This document shows, one piece after another, positions 8,786-16,777 of a stretch of 64,000 nt of DNA. The number at the start of each line of letters is the position of its first letter. Position 1 is the first letter of the stretch. The stretch lies in the NCBI GenBank assembly GCA_024304985.1, contig JAMWZC010000009.1, forward strand, positions 1 through 64,000, given 5' to 3'. The translations under genes were made by a program, and so were the position numbers. The stretch is from Paracoccaceae bacterium. GTDB taxonomy: Bacteria; Pseudomonadota; Alphaproteobacteria; Rhodobacterales; Rhodobacteraceae. Under the pieces are notes generated by a model that searched no databases, had not been told where the DNA came from, and saw only the letters and a program-made list of their open reading frames with translations.

Positions 8786-8936
8786 CATGTCCGGCCCTCC
8801 CGATCCACGAAAACCCGGATTCCGCCCCCACAGTCGCAGGTCGAATCAAATTGTGGCAGCTTTGTTCCAGCTGGTGAAACAAAGCCCCCGTCAAACAGAT
8901 CATTGAATTGGCCGTGCCACAGATTGTCCTGAATTT

Positions 8937-8965
8937 TTGACAAAGAAGGCAGGAATGGGTCAATT
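8937..8965 (+). promoter_or_regulatory. Candidate sigma-70 promoter of the Hint-domain gene
   Basis: Consensus -35 TTGACA (8937-8942), 17-bp spacer, weak -10 TCAATT (8960-8965), about 90 bp before the start codon. Confidence 0.45.
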
Positions 8966-9055
8966 GATCCCACTGAAAACGACCTGAAACCAAAGTCCTT
9001 TCGGTGTTGTCGGTGGGGGCCGACACGACTGCGACGCCAAGAAGTGGTGAAACGC

Positions 9056-10012
9056 ATGGCATTTGATACCCTCCCTGCCAGACATCTGGCAGTCACGAAG
9101 ACGTCTTCCGGAATCAGCCTGGCCCACGGAGCGCTGTCCACGCGCCGCCCGCTTGATGCCAAGCCCGGATTTCTGGCCCGTGACACGGTCACACAAAAAC
9201 CCCATTGCGAAACACCGCGCCTGACAGGCACCCCTGCGATGGCGCGCAAGGCACCGCTGCCAATCCGTCCGGCGGCAGCCCCTGCTGCTGCGGCGAGCTC
9301 GCAGAAAATGCCTGTGATGCGCCGCTACGAGGTTACGTTCCTGGGCGCGAATGGCGAGATCGACTCGAGCCGCCACGTTGCCCCGGCCACGCCCCAGTTC
9401 GAAGCCGCCTTCTCGGCCTTCGCGCGCGGCACGCTGATGGCAACAACCCAAGGCCTCTGCGCGATCGAGGATCTGCTGCCCGGCATGCAGATCGAAACCG
9501 CCGAGTTCGGGCCCTGCCCTGTCCTGTGGATCGGGTCGATGACGATCCTGCCCGACGCCCCGGTCGAAACACCCGACCAGACGCGGATGACCCGGATCAT
9601 GGCCGACACGTTCGGGATGGGTCGCCCCATGGCCGATGTGATGGCCGGCCCCGGTGCCCGCCTGCTGCATCGCCCGGCGGCGCTGCGCGAGTTGAACGGG
9701 ACCGGTGCACGGTCGGGCCAGGTCTTCACGCCGGTCTCGGACTTCGAGGACGGGATGAACACGATCCGCATCACCCCGCCCCGCCCCGTGACCGTCTATC
9801 ACCTGTGTCTGGACCGCCATGCCTCGATCAAGGTGTCGGGCATGGATATGGAAAGCTTCCATCCCGGTCTGGGACTCGAGCAGCGGATGGGGCCGAACAT
9901 GCTGGCGCTGTTCCTGTCGCTGTTCCCGCATATCCGCAGCCTGGATGATTTCGGTCCGCTGGCCTATCCGCGCGCCACGCGTGACACACTGGACAGCCTG
10001 ACAGCGGCGTGA
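9056..10012 (+). CDS. Hint-domain (Hedgehog/intein-type) protein lacking the block-A cysteine
   Basis: 318 residues. The middle region (from about residue 120) matches the free-standing Hint_2 domain proteins abundant in Rhodobacterales: AFARGTLMATTQGLCAIEDLLPGMQIETAEFGPCPVLWIG. The nucleophilic Cys that normally precedes F-x-x-GT is replaced by Ala, so self-cleavage is not expected. The N-terminal ~85 residues are Ala/Pro/Arg-rich and probably disordered; no signal peptide is evident. I prefer ATG 9056, with AAGAAG 11 nt upstream, over the GTG codons at 9044/9047. The gene is monocistronic, with its own terminator. Confidence 0.82.
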   Translation: MAFDTLPARHLAVTKTSSGISLAHGALSTRRPLDAKPGFLARDTVTQKPHCETPRLTGTPAMARKAPLPIRPAAAPAAAASSQKMPVMRRYEVTFLGANGEIDSSRHVAPATPQFEAAFSAFARGTLMATTQGLCAIEDLLPGMQIETAEFGPCPVLWIGSMTILPDAPVETPDQTRMTRIMADTFGMGRPMADVMAGPGARLLHRPAALRELNGTGARSGQVFTPVSDFEDGMNTIRITPPRPVTVYHLCLDRHASIKVSGMDMESFHPGLGLEQRMGPNMLALFLSLFPHIRSLDDFGPLAYPRATRDTLDSLTAA

Positions 10013-10031
10013 ACAGGGCGATCAACACCAG

Positions 10032-10058
10032 AAAAGGGCGCCCATGGGCGCCCTTTTT
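10032..10058 (+). terminator. Rho-independent terminator after the Hint gene
   Basis: Near-perfect palindrome (AAAGGGCGCCC / GGGCGCCCTTT) followed by T's. It may also serve the converging lrp gene, because A's precede it on the opposite strand. Confidence 0.85.
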
Positions 10059-10081
10059 CCATCATCTCGACAGTTTCACGA

Positions 10082-10582
10082 TCAGGCAGAGCGGTTCAGT
10101 CGCGCCTCAAGCACGTCGAAGGGCACACCGGGTTCATCCTTGGCGCAGCGGATCACGAGGCTGGTCTTGACGCTGGCCACGTTATCGGCGGCGGTCAGTT
10201 GTTCGGTCAGGAAGGACTGGAAGGTGCTGAGGTCGGGGGCCACGCATTTCAGGATGAAATCCACCTCGCCGTTCAGCATGTGGCACTCGCGCACCAGAGG
10301 CCATGCGCGGCAGCGCGCCTCGAAGGCGGACAGATCCGCCTCGGCCTGACTTTGCAGACCAACCATGGCGAAGACCTGCACCTCGAAACCCAGTTCGCGG
10401 GGATCGACCTTGGCGTGATAGCCGCGGATATATCCGGCTTCTTCCAGCGTGCGGACGCGGCGCAGGCAGGGCGGCGCGGATATGCCCACGCGCTTGGCCA
10501 GCTCGACGTTGGTCATGCGGCCATCGGCCTGCAACTCTGCCAGAATTTTCCGATCAATCGGGTCAAGCCGCGTTCCGGCCAT
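10082..10582 (-). CDS. Lrp/AsnC-family transcriptional regulator
   Basis: 166 residues. N-terminal winged helix-turn-helix (LDPIDRKILAELQADGRMTNVELAKRVGISAPPCLRRVRTLEEAGYI, here spanning about residues 6-52) and a C-terminal RAM/ligand-binding domain (EVQVFAMVGL ... GEVDFILKCV). Family members bind DNA as dimers/octamers and respond to amino acids; the effector is not predictable. It is transcribed divergently from trxB across a 206-bp gap, so it may act there or on itself. Confidence 0.94.
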   Translation of the reverse strand: MAGTRLDPIDRKILAELQADGRMTNVELAKRVGISAPPCLRRVRTLEEAGYIRGYHAKVDPRELGFEVQVFAMVGLQSQAEADLSAFEARCRAWPLVRECHMLNGEVDFILKCVAPDLSTFQSFLTEQLTAADNVASVKTSLVIRCAKDEPGVPFDVLEARLNRSA

Positions 10583-10726
10583 GTTCCTGCTCTCCTTGAA
10601 GACGGTTTCTTATAGCATCGCCAGTGGCGCGCGCAATATTCTTTCACCAAAGCGCAAGATCGTTTCGATCATCCCCCCCGCAGCGGAAGGTCGCAGCACC
10701 AAGCCCGGCCACGCTGGGGGGTTTTC

Positions 10727-10750
10727 GACCCAGCGAAGCGGGTCTATATG
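10727..10750 (+). promoter_or_regulatory. Possible trxB promoter with overlapping inverted repeat
   Basis: A TATATG -10-like box at 10745-10750 is directly preceded by an inverted repeat GACCC ... GGGTC (10727-10744), which would overlap the spacer as an operator does. No good -35 is visible, so confidence is low. Confidence 0.3.
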
Positions 10751-10788
10751 CTGTGTTCAACGCAGATTCAAAGACAAAGGTTGCCCGC

Positions 10789-11733
10789 ATGGCCGAGACA
10801 CGTCACACGAAAGTTCTGATCATCGGCTCGGGGCCTGCGGGCTATACGGCGGGGGTCTATGCCAGCCGCGCCATGCTGGAGCCGATCCTTGTGCAGGGGA
10901 TCGAGCCGGGCGGGCAACTGACCACCACCACCGAGGTCGAGAACTGGCCCGGGGACACCGAGGTGCAGGGGCCGGATCTGATGGTGCGGATGCAGGACCA
11001 CGCCAAGGCGATGGGCTGCGAGATCATCGGTGACATCATCGTATCGCTGGACACGACGGTGCGGCCCTTCGTGGCCAAGGGTGACAGCGGCACGACCTAT
11101 ACGGCCGATGCCGTAATCCTTGCGACAGGCGCGCGGGCCAAGTGGCTGGGCCTGCCGTCCGAGGATGCCTACAAGGGCTTTGGCGTGTCGGCCTGCGCCA
11201 CCTGTGACGGCTTCTTCTATCGCGGGCAGGAGATCGTGGTGATCGGTGGTGGCAATACCGCGGTCGAGGAAGCGCTGTTCCTGACCAATTTCGCGTCCAA
11301 GGTCACGCTGATCCACCGGCGCGACAGCTTGCGCGCGGAAAAGATCCTGCAGGAGCGGCTGTTCAAGAACCCCAAGATCGAGACGCTGTGGTTCCACGCG
11401 CTGGAGGAGGTTGTCGGTGAGGACAATCCCAAGGGGGTCACGGCGGTGCGAGTCAAGCATGTGGAGACAGGCGCCATCACGGAGATCCCCTGCAAGGGTG
11501 TGTTCGTGGCCATTGGTCATGCGCCCGCCAACGAGTTGGTCAAGGATGTGCTGGAGATGCACAACGGGGGTTATGTCACCGTGAAACCCGGCAGCACCGA
11601 GACATCGATTCCCGGAATCTTTGCCGCAGGCGATCTGACGGACCATAAATACCGTCAGGCGGTCACATCGGCCGGGATGGGCTGCATGGCGGCGCTGGAC
11701 GCTGAACGCTTTCTGGCCGAGCATCAGGGATAA
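10789..11733 (+). CDS. trxB: Thioredoxin-disulfide reductase
   Basis: 314 residues. FAD/NADPH flavoenzyme that reduces thioredoxin in the cytosol. FAD-binding [12 protein letters not shown] near the N-terminus, redox-active [10 protein letters not shown] (CATC), NADPH-binding [12 protein letters not shown] and the closing [24 protein letters not shown] are all present. ATG 10789 is chosen because AAAGG precedes it and the encoded start [13 protein letters not shown] fits the family; the frame is open further upstream without homology. It is followed by a strong inverted repeat at 11761-11793. Confidence 0.97.
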   Translation: MAETRHTKVLIIGSGPAGYTAGVYASRAMLEPILVQGIEPGGQLTTTTEVENWPGDTEVQGPDLMVRMQDHAKAMGCEIIGDIIVSLDTTVRPFVAKGDSGTTYTADAVILATGARAKWLGLPSEDAYKGFGVSACATCDGFFYRGQEIVVIGGGNTAVEEALFLTNFASKVTLIHRRDSLRAEKILQERLFKNPKIETLWFHALEEVVGEDNPKGVTAVRVKHVETGAITEIPCKGVFVAIGHAPANELVKDVLEMHNGGYVTVKPGSTETSIPGIFAAGDLTDHKYRQAVTSAGMGCMAALDAERFLAEHQG

Positions 11734-11760
11734 TCGACCAAACTCCTGCAAAAAAGAGTC

Positions 11761-11793
11761 ACTTTGGTCCGAAGTCGCAGTTCGGGCCAAAGT
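11761..11793. promoter_or_regulatory. Thirteen-base inverted repeat between trxB and sat-cysC
   Basis: ACTTTGGTCCGAA and TTCGGGCCAAAGT pair over 13 positions (one G-U) around a seven-base loop. It sits 28 bp after trxB and directly upstream of the candidate sat-cysC promoter. It could terminate trxB (a short T-run occurs 8 bp later) or be an operator for the sulfur gene. Confidence 0.55.
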
Positions 11794-11797
11794 CGGC

Positions 11798-11826
11798 TTG
11801 AATTTTGTCCCTTTCAGGGGCTAGAC
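11798..11826 (+). promoter_or_regulatory. Candidate promoter of sat-cysC
   Basis: -35 TTGAAT (11798-11803), 17-bp spacer, -10 CTAGAC (11821-11826). About 80 bp of leader before the start codon. Confidence 0.4.
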
Positions 11827-11914
11827 GGCCCGCGACCCTGCGGCCGTCTTGCAGGTTCGTCCCCGCCCCTGTTGTAGCCCGTGTTCCGCCTTATCCGCAT
11901 TGAAAGCCCTGCCC

Positions 11915-13621
11915 ATGTATACGCCCAATCTGGCCCCGATCCCCGAACTTTACGTCTCATATGAGAGCGCGCAGAAACTCAAGATCGAGGCGGGCCAGCT
12001 GATCAGCTGGGATCTGACACCGCGCCAGATCTGCGATCTGGAACTGCTGATGAATGGCGGGTTCAATCCGCTGAAGGGCTTCCTGAGCCAGGAGGATTAC
12101 GACAGCGTGGTCGACACCATGCGTCTGGCGGATGGGACGCTTTGGCCGATGCCGATCACGCTGGACGTGCCCGAGGCCTTTGCAGACAAGCTGGAGGTCG
12201 GGCAGGACATTGCCCTGCGCGATCAGGAAGGCGTGATCCTTGCCACGATGACCGTGACTGACCGCTGGGTGCCTAACAAGGCGCATGAGGCGAAGATGGT
12301 GTTCGGTGCGGACGATTCCGCGCATCCGGCGGTGAATTACCTGCACAATACGGCCGGTTCCGTCTATCTGGGCGGGCCTGTGACCGGCATCCAGCAGCCG
12401 GTGCATTATGATTTCAAAGGTCGCCGCGATACACCCAACGAGTTGCGCGCGCTGTTCCGCAAGCTGGGCTGGCGCAAGGTCGTGGCGTTCCAGACGCGGA
12501 ACCCGCTGCACCGGGCGCATCAGGAACTGACCTTCCGCGCAGCGCGCGAGGCGCAAGCGAACCTGCTGATCCATCCGGTTGTCGGCATGACCAAACCGGG
12601 CGATGTGGACCATTTCACCCGCGTGCGCTGCTATGAAGCGGTGTTGGACCAGTATCCTTCTGCCACCACGACGATGAGCCTGCTGAACCTTGCCATGCGC
12701 ATGGCTGGCCCGCGTGAGGCGGTCTGGCACGGGTTGATCCGCAAGAACCACGGCTGCACCCATTTCATCGTCGGTCGCGATCATGCCGGTCCCGGCAAGA
12801 ACAGTGCGGGGCAGGATTTCTATGGCCCTTATGACGCGCAGACCCTGTTCAAAGAGCATGAGGCCGAGATCGGGCTGGAGATGGTCGATTTCAAACACAT
12901 GGTCTATGTGCAGGAAAAGGCGCAGTATTTCCCTGCCGACGAAGTGCCTGAGGGCGCGACCGTTCTGGACATTTCCGGCACGGAGTTGCGCCGTCGTCTG
13001 GCCGAGGGTCTGGAAATCCCCGAGTGGTTTTCCTTTCCGCAAGTGGTGGCCGAATTGCGCCGCACCCGTCCGCCGCGGTCGCAGCAGGGCTTCACCGTGT
13101 TTTTCACCGGCTTTTCCGGGTCGGGGAAATCCACCATCGCGAATGCGCTGATGATCAAGCTGATGGAGATGGGCGGGCGTCCGGTGACGCTGCTGGACGG
13201 GGATGTGGTACGCAAGAACCTGTCCTCGGAACTGGGCTTCAGCAAGGAACACCGCGACCTGAACATCCGTCGGATCGGCTATGTCGCGTCCGAGATCACC
13301 AAGAACGGCGGTATTGCCATCTGTGCGCCGATTGCGCCCTATGCCACCACCCGCCGCGCGGTGCGCGAGGAGATCGAGCAGTTCGGCGCGTTTTTGGAGG
13401 TGCATGTCTCGACCAGTCTGGAGGAATGCGAGCGGCGTGACCGCAAGGGCCTCTACAAGCTGGCGCGTGAGGGCAAGATCAAAGAATTCACCGGCATTTC
13501 AGACCCCTATGACGTGCCGGAGAGCCCTGAACTGCGTCTGGACACCGAGAATGTCGATGTGGACAACTGCGCGCATCAGGTGATCCTGAAGCTGGAAAGC
13601 ATGGGCCTGATCGCCGGCTGA
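11915..13621 (+). CDS. Bifunctional sulfate adenylyltransferase / adenylylsulfate kinase
   Basis: 568 residues, a fusion of homomeric ATP sulfurylase (Sat) with APS kinase (CysC): sulfate + ATP gives APS, then APS + ATP gives PAPS. The Sat half covers about 1-390 with the active-site QTRNPLHRAHQ and GRDHAGPGKNS; the CysC half follows with Walker A FTGFSGSGKST near residue 400 and the C-terminal DTENVDVDNC. The enzyme differs from the heteromeric CysDN/NodPQ route. Start ATG 11915 (MYTPNLAPIPELYVS) is preferred to upstream in-frame starts that lack homology. The gene stands alone between its own promoter and terminator. Confidence 0.96.
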   Translation: MYTPNLAPIPELYVSYESAQKLKIEAGQLISWDLTPRQICDLELLMNGGFNPLKGFLSQEDYDSVVDTMRLADGTLWPMPITLDVPEAFADKLEVGQDIALRDQEGVILATMTVTDRWVPNKAHEAKMVFGADDSAHPAVNYLHNTAGSVYLGGPVTGIQQPVHYDFKGRRDTPNELRALFRKLGWRKVVAFQTRNPLHRAHQELTFRAAREAQANLLIHPVVGMTKPGDVDHFTRVRCYEAVLDQYPSATTTMSLLNLAMRMAGPREAVWHGLIRKNHGCTHFIVGRDHAGPGKNSAGQDFYGPYDAQTLFKEHEAEIGLEMVDFKHMVYVQEKAQYFPADEVPEGATVLDISGTELRRRLAEGLEIPEWFSFPQVVAELRRTRPPRSQQGFTVFFTGFSGSGKSTIANALMIKLMEMGGRPVTLLDGDVVRKNLSSELGFSKEHRDLNIRRIGYVASEITKNGGIAICAPIAPYATTRRAVREEIEQFGAFLEVHVSTSLEECERRDRKGLYKLAREGKIKEFTGISDPYDVPESPELRLDTENVDVDNCAHQVILKLESMGLIAG

Positions 13622-13647
13622 CAGGGACCGCCCTGCGCTGACAATGC

Positions 13648-13681
13648 AAAAGGCCGCATCCCGAGGATGCGGCCTTTTTTT
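13648..13681 (+). terminator. Rho-independent terminator of sat-cysC
   Basis: Perfect hairpin AAAAGGCCGCATCC / GGATGCGGCCTTTT with a three-base loop and a run of seven T. On the other strand it could also serve the converging DUF1150 gene. Confidence 0.92.
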
Positions 13682-13724
13682 GGTCTGTCGCGCATTCCAG
13701 CGGGTCTGCGAGGCCCTGCCCAGA

Positions 13725-13952
13725 TCAGTGAACAGTCACAGGGGCCATGTGGTTCTGGCGCGCCAGAACGAAGGCCAGCTTGCGGTCCTTGACCAGCGCG
13801 AGCTGCGCGCCGTTGGAGTCGTGCACAGCATATAGCGTGTCAATGCCCATGGCCTGCTGGCGGATCTCGTCCGGCAGGTCAGCCACCTTGACGGGGCGGA
13901 CATAGACGATGGGATCTTCGCTTTGATCCAGCGCTTCGTATTTCGTATCCAT
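13725..13952 (-). CDS. DUF1150 family protein
   Basis: 75 residues. Small alphaproteobacterial family of unknown function (PF06620), recognisable from PIVYVRPVKVADLP and the Tyr-Ala-Val-His-Asp then LALVKDRKLAFVLARQN block. In many alphaproteobacteria it lies directly behind an Hsp20 gene, as here (4-bp gap), which suggests co-expression under heat or envelope stress. No catalytic motif or membrane segment is visible. Confidence 0.88.
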   Translation of the reverse strand: MDTKYEALDQSEDPIVYVRPVKVADLPDEIRQQAMGIDTLYAVHDSNGAQLALVKDRKLAFVLARQNHMAPVTVH

Positions 13953-13956
13953 GGGC

Positions 13957-14370
13957 TTATCCTTTCCTGATCCTGATCGTCTGCACCACTGTCTCGGGCT
14001 GGGCCCGGGTCAGATCGACATGCAGAAGACCGTTTTCCATGATCGCCTCACCGACCTCGACGCCATCGGCCAGAACGAAGCTGCGCTGGAACTGCCGCGC
14101 GGCGATGCCGCGATGCAGGTAGACGCGGCCGTCGGTATCGTCGCGCTGACGCCCCCGGATCACCAACTGCCGATCCTCGACGGTGATCGCCAGATCGTTC
14201 TCGGCAAAGCCGGCCACAGCCAGCGTGATGCGGTAGGAATTGTTCGAGGTCTGCTCGATATTGAAGGGCGGATAGCCCTCGTTCCCGGATTTCGCGTTGC
14301 GCTCCAGCAAACGCTCAAGCTGGTCAAAGCCCAGCAGGTAAGGGTGTGACCCCAAAGTCAGTTTCGTCAT
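13957..14370 (-). CDS. Hsp20-family small heat-shock protein
   Basis: 137 residues. ATP-independent holdase. The alpha-crystallin domain spans about residues 35-125 (PPFNIEQTSNNSYRITLAVAGF ... ITVEDRQLVIRGRQ ... YLHRGIAARQFQRSFVL, read here in segments), ending in QTIRI, the family I-x-I/V motif used for oligomerisation. ATG 14370 is preferred to GTG 14376 because AAGGA lies about 8 nt before the ATG but only 1-2 nt before the GTG. It forms an operon with the DUF1150 gene and is divergent from ydcH. Confidence 0.93.
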   Translation of the reverse strand: MTKLTLGSHPYLLGFDQLERLLERNAKSGNEGYPPFNIEQTSNNSYRITLAVAGFAENDLAITVEDRQLVIRGRQRDDTDGRVYLHRGIAARQFQRSFVLADGVEVGEAIMENGLLHVDLTRAQPETVVQTIRIRKG

Positions 14371-14525
14371 CGACACGTCCTTGTCAAAAGCGACCGTCCA
14401 AGATGCGGGTCCCGTTGTGGCAACCCGTCTCTGTCAAAATATGGGGCGTCATCCGGACCAGTGCAAGACCCTGGCGGAGGCTCTGGCTCCGTCCCTTGCA
14501 AAACCACGTCAGGTGAGCGAGATGT

Positions 14526-14554
14526 TTTGCGATTTTCTGGATTTTTCAGTATCT
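14526..14554 (+). promoter_or_regulatory. Candidate promoter of the ydcH-like gene
   Basis: -35 TTGCGA (14526-14531), 17-bp spacer rich in T, -10 TATCTT (14549-14554). The start codon follows about 50 bp later. Confidence 0.45.
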
Positions 14555-14605
14555 TGGTGTTCCGTGTCACGCACGGGGGAATCACCTGTCAGGGACTGTC
14601 GTGCC

Positions 14606-14830
14606 ATGAACGCCATCAGCGATATCTCGATGAAGACGGACGATGTTCTGCGCGTGGAGCTTGAGGTGTTCCGCCGCGAACATCGCGATCTGGATGATGC
14701 CATTGCCGCCCTTGTCGCCAAGGGAACGGGCGATCAACTGACCATTCAACGGTTGAAGAAGAAGAAACTTCTTCTCAAGGACATGATCGCGCGGATCGAG
14801 GATCGGCTTACCCCGGATATCATCGCCTGA
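14606..14830 (+). CDS. YdcH family protein (DUF465)
   Basis: 74 residues, a typical DUF465 helical-hairpin protein: LRVELEVFRREHRDLDDAI then a Lys-rich RLKKKKLLLKDMIARIEDRL. The function is unknown, and such proteins are common in Proteobacteria in one or several copies. ATG 14606 gives the family length; the frame is open upstream but without homology. Confidence 0.9.
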   Translation: MNAISDISMKTDDVLRVELEVFRREHRDLDDAIAALVAKGTGDQLTIQRLKKKKLLLKDMIARIEDRLTPDIIA

Positions 14831-14996
14831 TCGGTGACCCGGAATCGGGCGAGGTATCGGCCCGCCCGACGACAGGCAGCATAGCCTTTGTCACATGCTG
14901 ACATGGGCCGTTTCAATCTGATCGGCGATACGGCGGACCTGCCTGTTCGGGATTGTTCAGGTCTGGTCGGCAGGCGGACGCTGGCCTTTGGGCGGG

Positions 14997-15068
14997 TCAA
15001 GCAGATGCGGAGATTGCGCCTGCGGCAAGGATCAAGGTCAAGGCACCGCGCAACACCTTTTTCAGCAT
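14997..15068 (-). CDS. Possible 23-residue exported or membrane small protein (signal-peptide-like ORF)
   Basis: ATG at 15068 with AGGGG about 5 nt upstream. The product begins MLKKVLRGALTLILAA and ends GAISASA before TGA, i.e. a positively charged n-region, hydrophobic core and an Ala-x-Ala end, the exact shape of a signal peptide with nothing after it. Either it is a real small membrane peptide or the 5' remnant of a decayed exported-protein gene. Downstream translation in the same frame gives about 27 more sense codons after the stop. Low confidence. Confidence 0.3.
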   Translation of the reverse strand: MLKKVLRGALTLILAAGAISASA

Positions 15069-15102
15069 TGTCCGCCCCTATGCAAACCTGACCCAAACCT
15101 GC

Positions 15103-15130
15103 TTGTCACACGGGTGCGCCTGACTATAGT
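15103..15130 (+). promoter_or_regulatory. purEK promoter
   Basis: -35 TTGTCA (15103-15108), 16-bp spacer, -10 TATAGT (15125-15130). The start codon of purE is 33 bp downstream. Confidence 0.65.
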
Positions 15131-15162
15131 ACCGCCTTCCAGAGCGATGGGGAAGAAACAGC

Positions 15163-15651
15163 ATGGCCGAGATCAAGGTGGGAATCATCATGGGCAGCCA
15201 GTCGGACTGGCCCACGATGAAAGAGGCGGCAGACATGCTGGATGCCCTTGGCGTGCCCTATGAGGCGCGGATCGTGTCGGCCCATCGCACCCCGGACCGG
15301 CTGTGGGATTATGGCAAGACGGCGGTGGAGCGTGGCTTGCAGGTGATCATCGCTGGTGCCGGAGGGGCGGCGCATCTGCCGGGGATGATGGCATCGAAAA
15401 CCCGCGTGCCGGTCATCGGCGTGCCGGTGCAGACCAAGGCGCTGTCGGGCGTGGACAGCCTGTATTCGATCCTGCAGATGCCGCGCGGCTATCCGGTGGC
15501 TACCATGGCGATCGGGGCGGCAGGCGCGGCCAATGCCGGGCTGATGGCGGCGGGAATACTGGCTTTGCAGGATGCGGCGCTGGCGGCACGGCTGGATGGC
15601 TGGCGCAAAGCCTTGTCGGATTCGATCCCTGAGGAGCCGGTGGATGAGTGA
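15163..15651 (+). CDS. purE: N5-carboxyaminoimidazole ribonucleotide mutase
   Basis: 162 residues, normal for class I PurE. Converts N5-CAIR to CAIR in de novo purine synthesis. Typical motifs are [13 protein letters not shown] near the N-terminus, [10 protein letters not shown] and the [10 protein letters not shown] loop. The gene overlaps the start of purK by 8 bp. Confidence 0.97.
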   Translation: MAEIKVGIIMGSQSDWPTMKEAADMLDALGVPYEARIVSAHRTPDRLWDYGKTAVERGLQVIIAGAGGAAHLPGMMASKTRVPVIGVPVQTKALSGVDSLYSILQMPRGYPVATMAIGAAGAANAGLMAAGILALQDAALAARLDGWRKALSDSIPEEPVDE

Positions 15652-16720
15652 TATGCTGAAAACCGGGGCCACCATCGGCATCATGGGTGGCGGTCAATTG
15701 GGGCGCATGCTGTCGGTAGCGGCCAGCCGTCTGGGATTTCGCACGCATATCTTCGAGCCCGGGGCCCATCCGCCCGCCGCAGATGTGGCGCATCGGGTGA
15801 CAACCGCCCCTTATCAGGATGCAGCCGCTTTGGGGGCATTCGCCGCCGATTGCGACGTGATCACCTATGAGTTCGAGAATATCCCCACGACGGCGCTGGA
15901 CCTGCTGGAGCCGCTACGCCCGATCCGCCCGGGGCGTGAGGCGCTGCGGATCAGTCAGGACCGGATCACCGAGAAGGATTTTCTGACAGGGCTGGGTCTG
16001 CGGACCGCGCCCTACGCTGCCGTGGACGATGCTGCGTCTCTGGAGGCGGCGATTGCGGCCGTGGGCGTGCCTGCGATCCTCAAGACCCGGCGGTTCGGTT
16101 ACGACGGCAAGGGGCAGTCACGGTTGATGGCGGCCGATGATGCGTCGCGCGCGTTGGCGGATATGGCGGGGGCGCCGGCCATTCTGGAAGGGTTTGTGGA
16201 TTTCCAGTATGAGGTGTCAGTGATCGGGGCGCGCAACACACGTGGCGAGGTGTCGTGCTATGACCCGGGCGAGAATGTGCATCGCGATGGCATTCTGCAC
16301 ACGACGACCGTGCCCTCGCGCCTGTCGGCCAGCCTGCGGATGGATGCGGTGCTGCTGACGGCGAAGATCCTGAACGCGCTGGATTATGTGGGCGTTATGG
16401 GGGTCGAGTTGTTCGTGACGCCGCAGGGGTTGATCGTGAACGAGATCGCGCCGCGCGTGCATAATTCGGGCCACTGGACGCAGAACGGTTGCACCATCGA
16501 CCAGTTCGAGCAGCATATCCGCGCTGTGGCGGGCTGGCCCTTGGGCGACGGGTCGCGCCATGCGGATGTGGTGATGGAGAACCTGATCGGGGCGGACATG
16601 GACCGGGTGCCGGAATTGGCGAGGGAGCCTGCGACGGCGCTGCATCTTTATGGCAAGGCCGAGGTCAAGGCCGGGCGCAAGATGGGCCATGTCAACCGGA
16701 TCATCAGCGCCAAGCCTTGA
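15644..16720 (+). CDS. purK: N5-carboxyaminoimidazole ribonucleotide synthase
   Basis: 358-residue ATP-grasp enzyme that makes N5-CAIR from AIR, ATP and bicarbonate, feeding Pur[10 protein letters not shown] lies near residue 17; the ATP-grasp core includes [14 protein letters not shown] and the metal-binding [17 protein letters not shown] 15644 is supported by GAGGAG seven bases upstream, inside the end of purE, so purEK is translationally coupled. Confidence 0.97.
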   Translation: MSDMLKTGATIGIMGGGQLGRMLSVAASRLGFRTHIFEPGAHPPAADVAHRVTTAPYQDAAALGAFAADCDVITYEFENIPTTALDLLEPLRPIRPGREALRISQDRITEKDFLTGLGLRTAPYAAVDDAASLEAAIAAVGVPAILKTRRFGYDGKGQSRLMAADDASRALADMAGAPAILEGFVDFQYEVSVIGARNTRGEVSCYDPGENVHRDGILHTTTVPSRLSASLRMDAVLLTAKILNALDYVGVMGVELFVTPQGLIVNEIAPRVHNSGHWTQNGCTIDQFEQHIRAVAGWPLGDGSRHADVVMENLIGADMDRVPELAREPATALHLYGKAEVKAGRKMGHVNRIISAKP

Positions 16721-16748
16721 GCAGATTTTTCAGATCGCCGGTTGCTGT

Positions 16749-16771
16749 GAGTATTTGCAGAACGATGAAGG
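16749..16771 (+). repeat. Dispersed 3'-end element, degenerate copy 2
   Basis: GAGTATTTGCAGAACGATGAAGG agrees at 16 of 23 positions with the copy at 48721. It lies 29 bp after the purK stop, sense for purK. The downstream gene converges on it and ends in a hairpin-prone GGGCCAG...CTGGCCC sequence. Confidence 0.45.
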
Positions 16772-16777
16772 GGCCAG

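Larger units (their letters stand above)
8731..9055. other. Intergenic stretch between the small ORF and the Hint-domain gene
   Basis: 325 bp. It holds the terminator at 8757-8785, an imperfect hairpin (GCTTTGTT 8859-8866 with AACAAAGC 8878-8885), and a candidate promoter for the Hint gene at 8937-8965. I see no convincing gene. Confidence 0.6.
14831..15162. other. Intergenic stretch upstream of purE
   Basis: 332 bp. It contains the purE promoter (15103-15130) and, on the minus strand, a 23-codon signal-peptide-like ORF (14997-15068). I recognise nothing in 14831-14990. Confidence 0.55.

Noticed and set aside
8788-8907. 39-codon ORF starting MSGPPDPRKPGFRPH directly after a terminator
   Set aside because: No ribosome-binding site, starts in the T-tail of a terminator and is Pro/Arg-rich as expected of random GC-rich sequence.
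14888-15091. Open frames on both strands of the 14831-15162 gap considered as full-length genes
   Set aside because: No family motifs, atypical Arg/Cys-rich composition and no ribosome-binding sites. Only the 23-codon signal-peptide-like ORF had supporting features.
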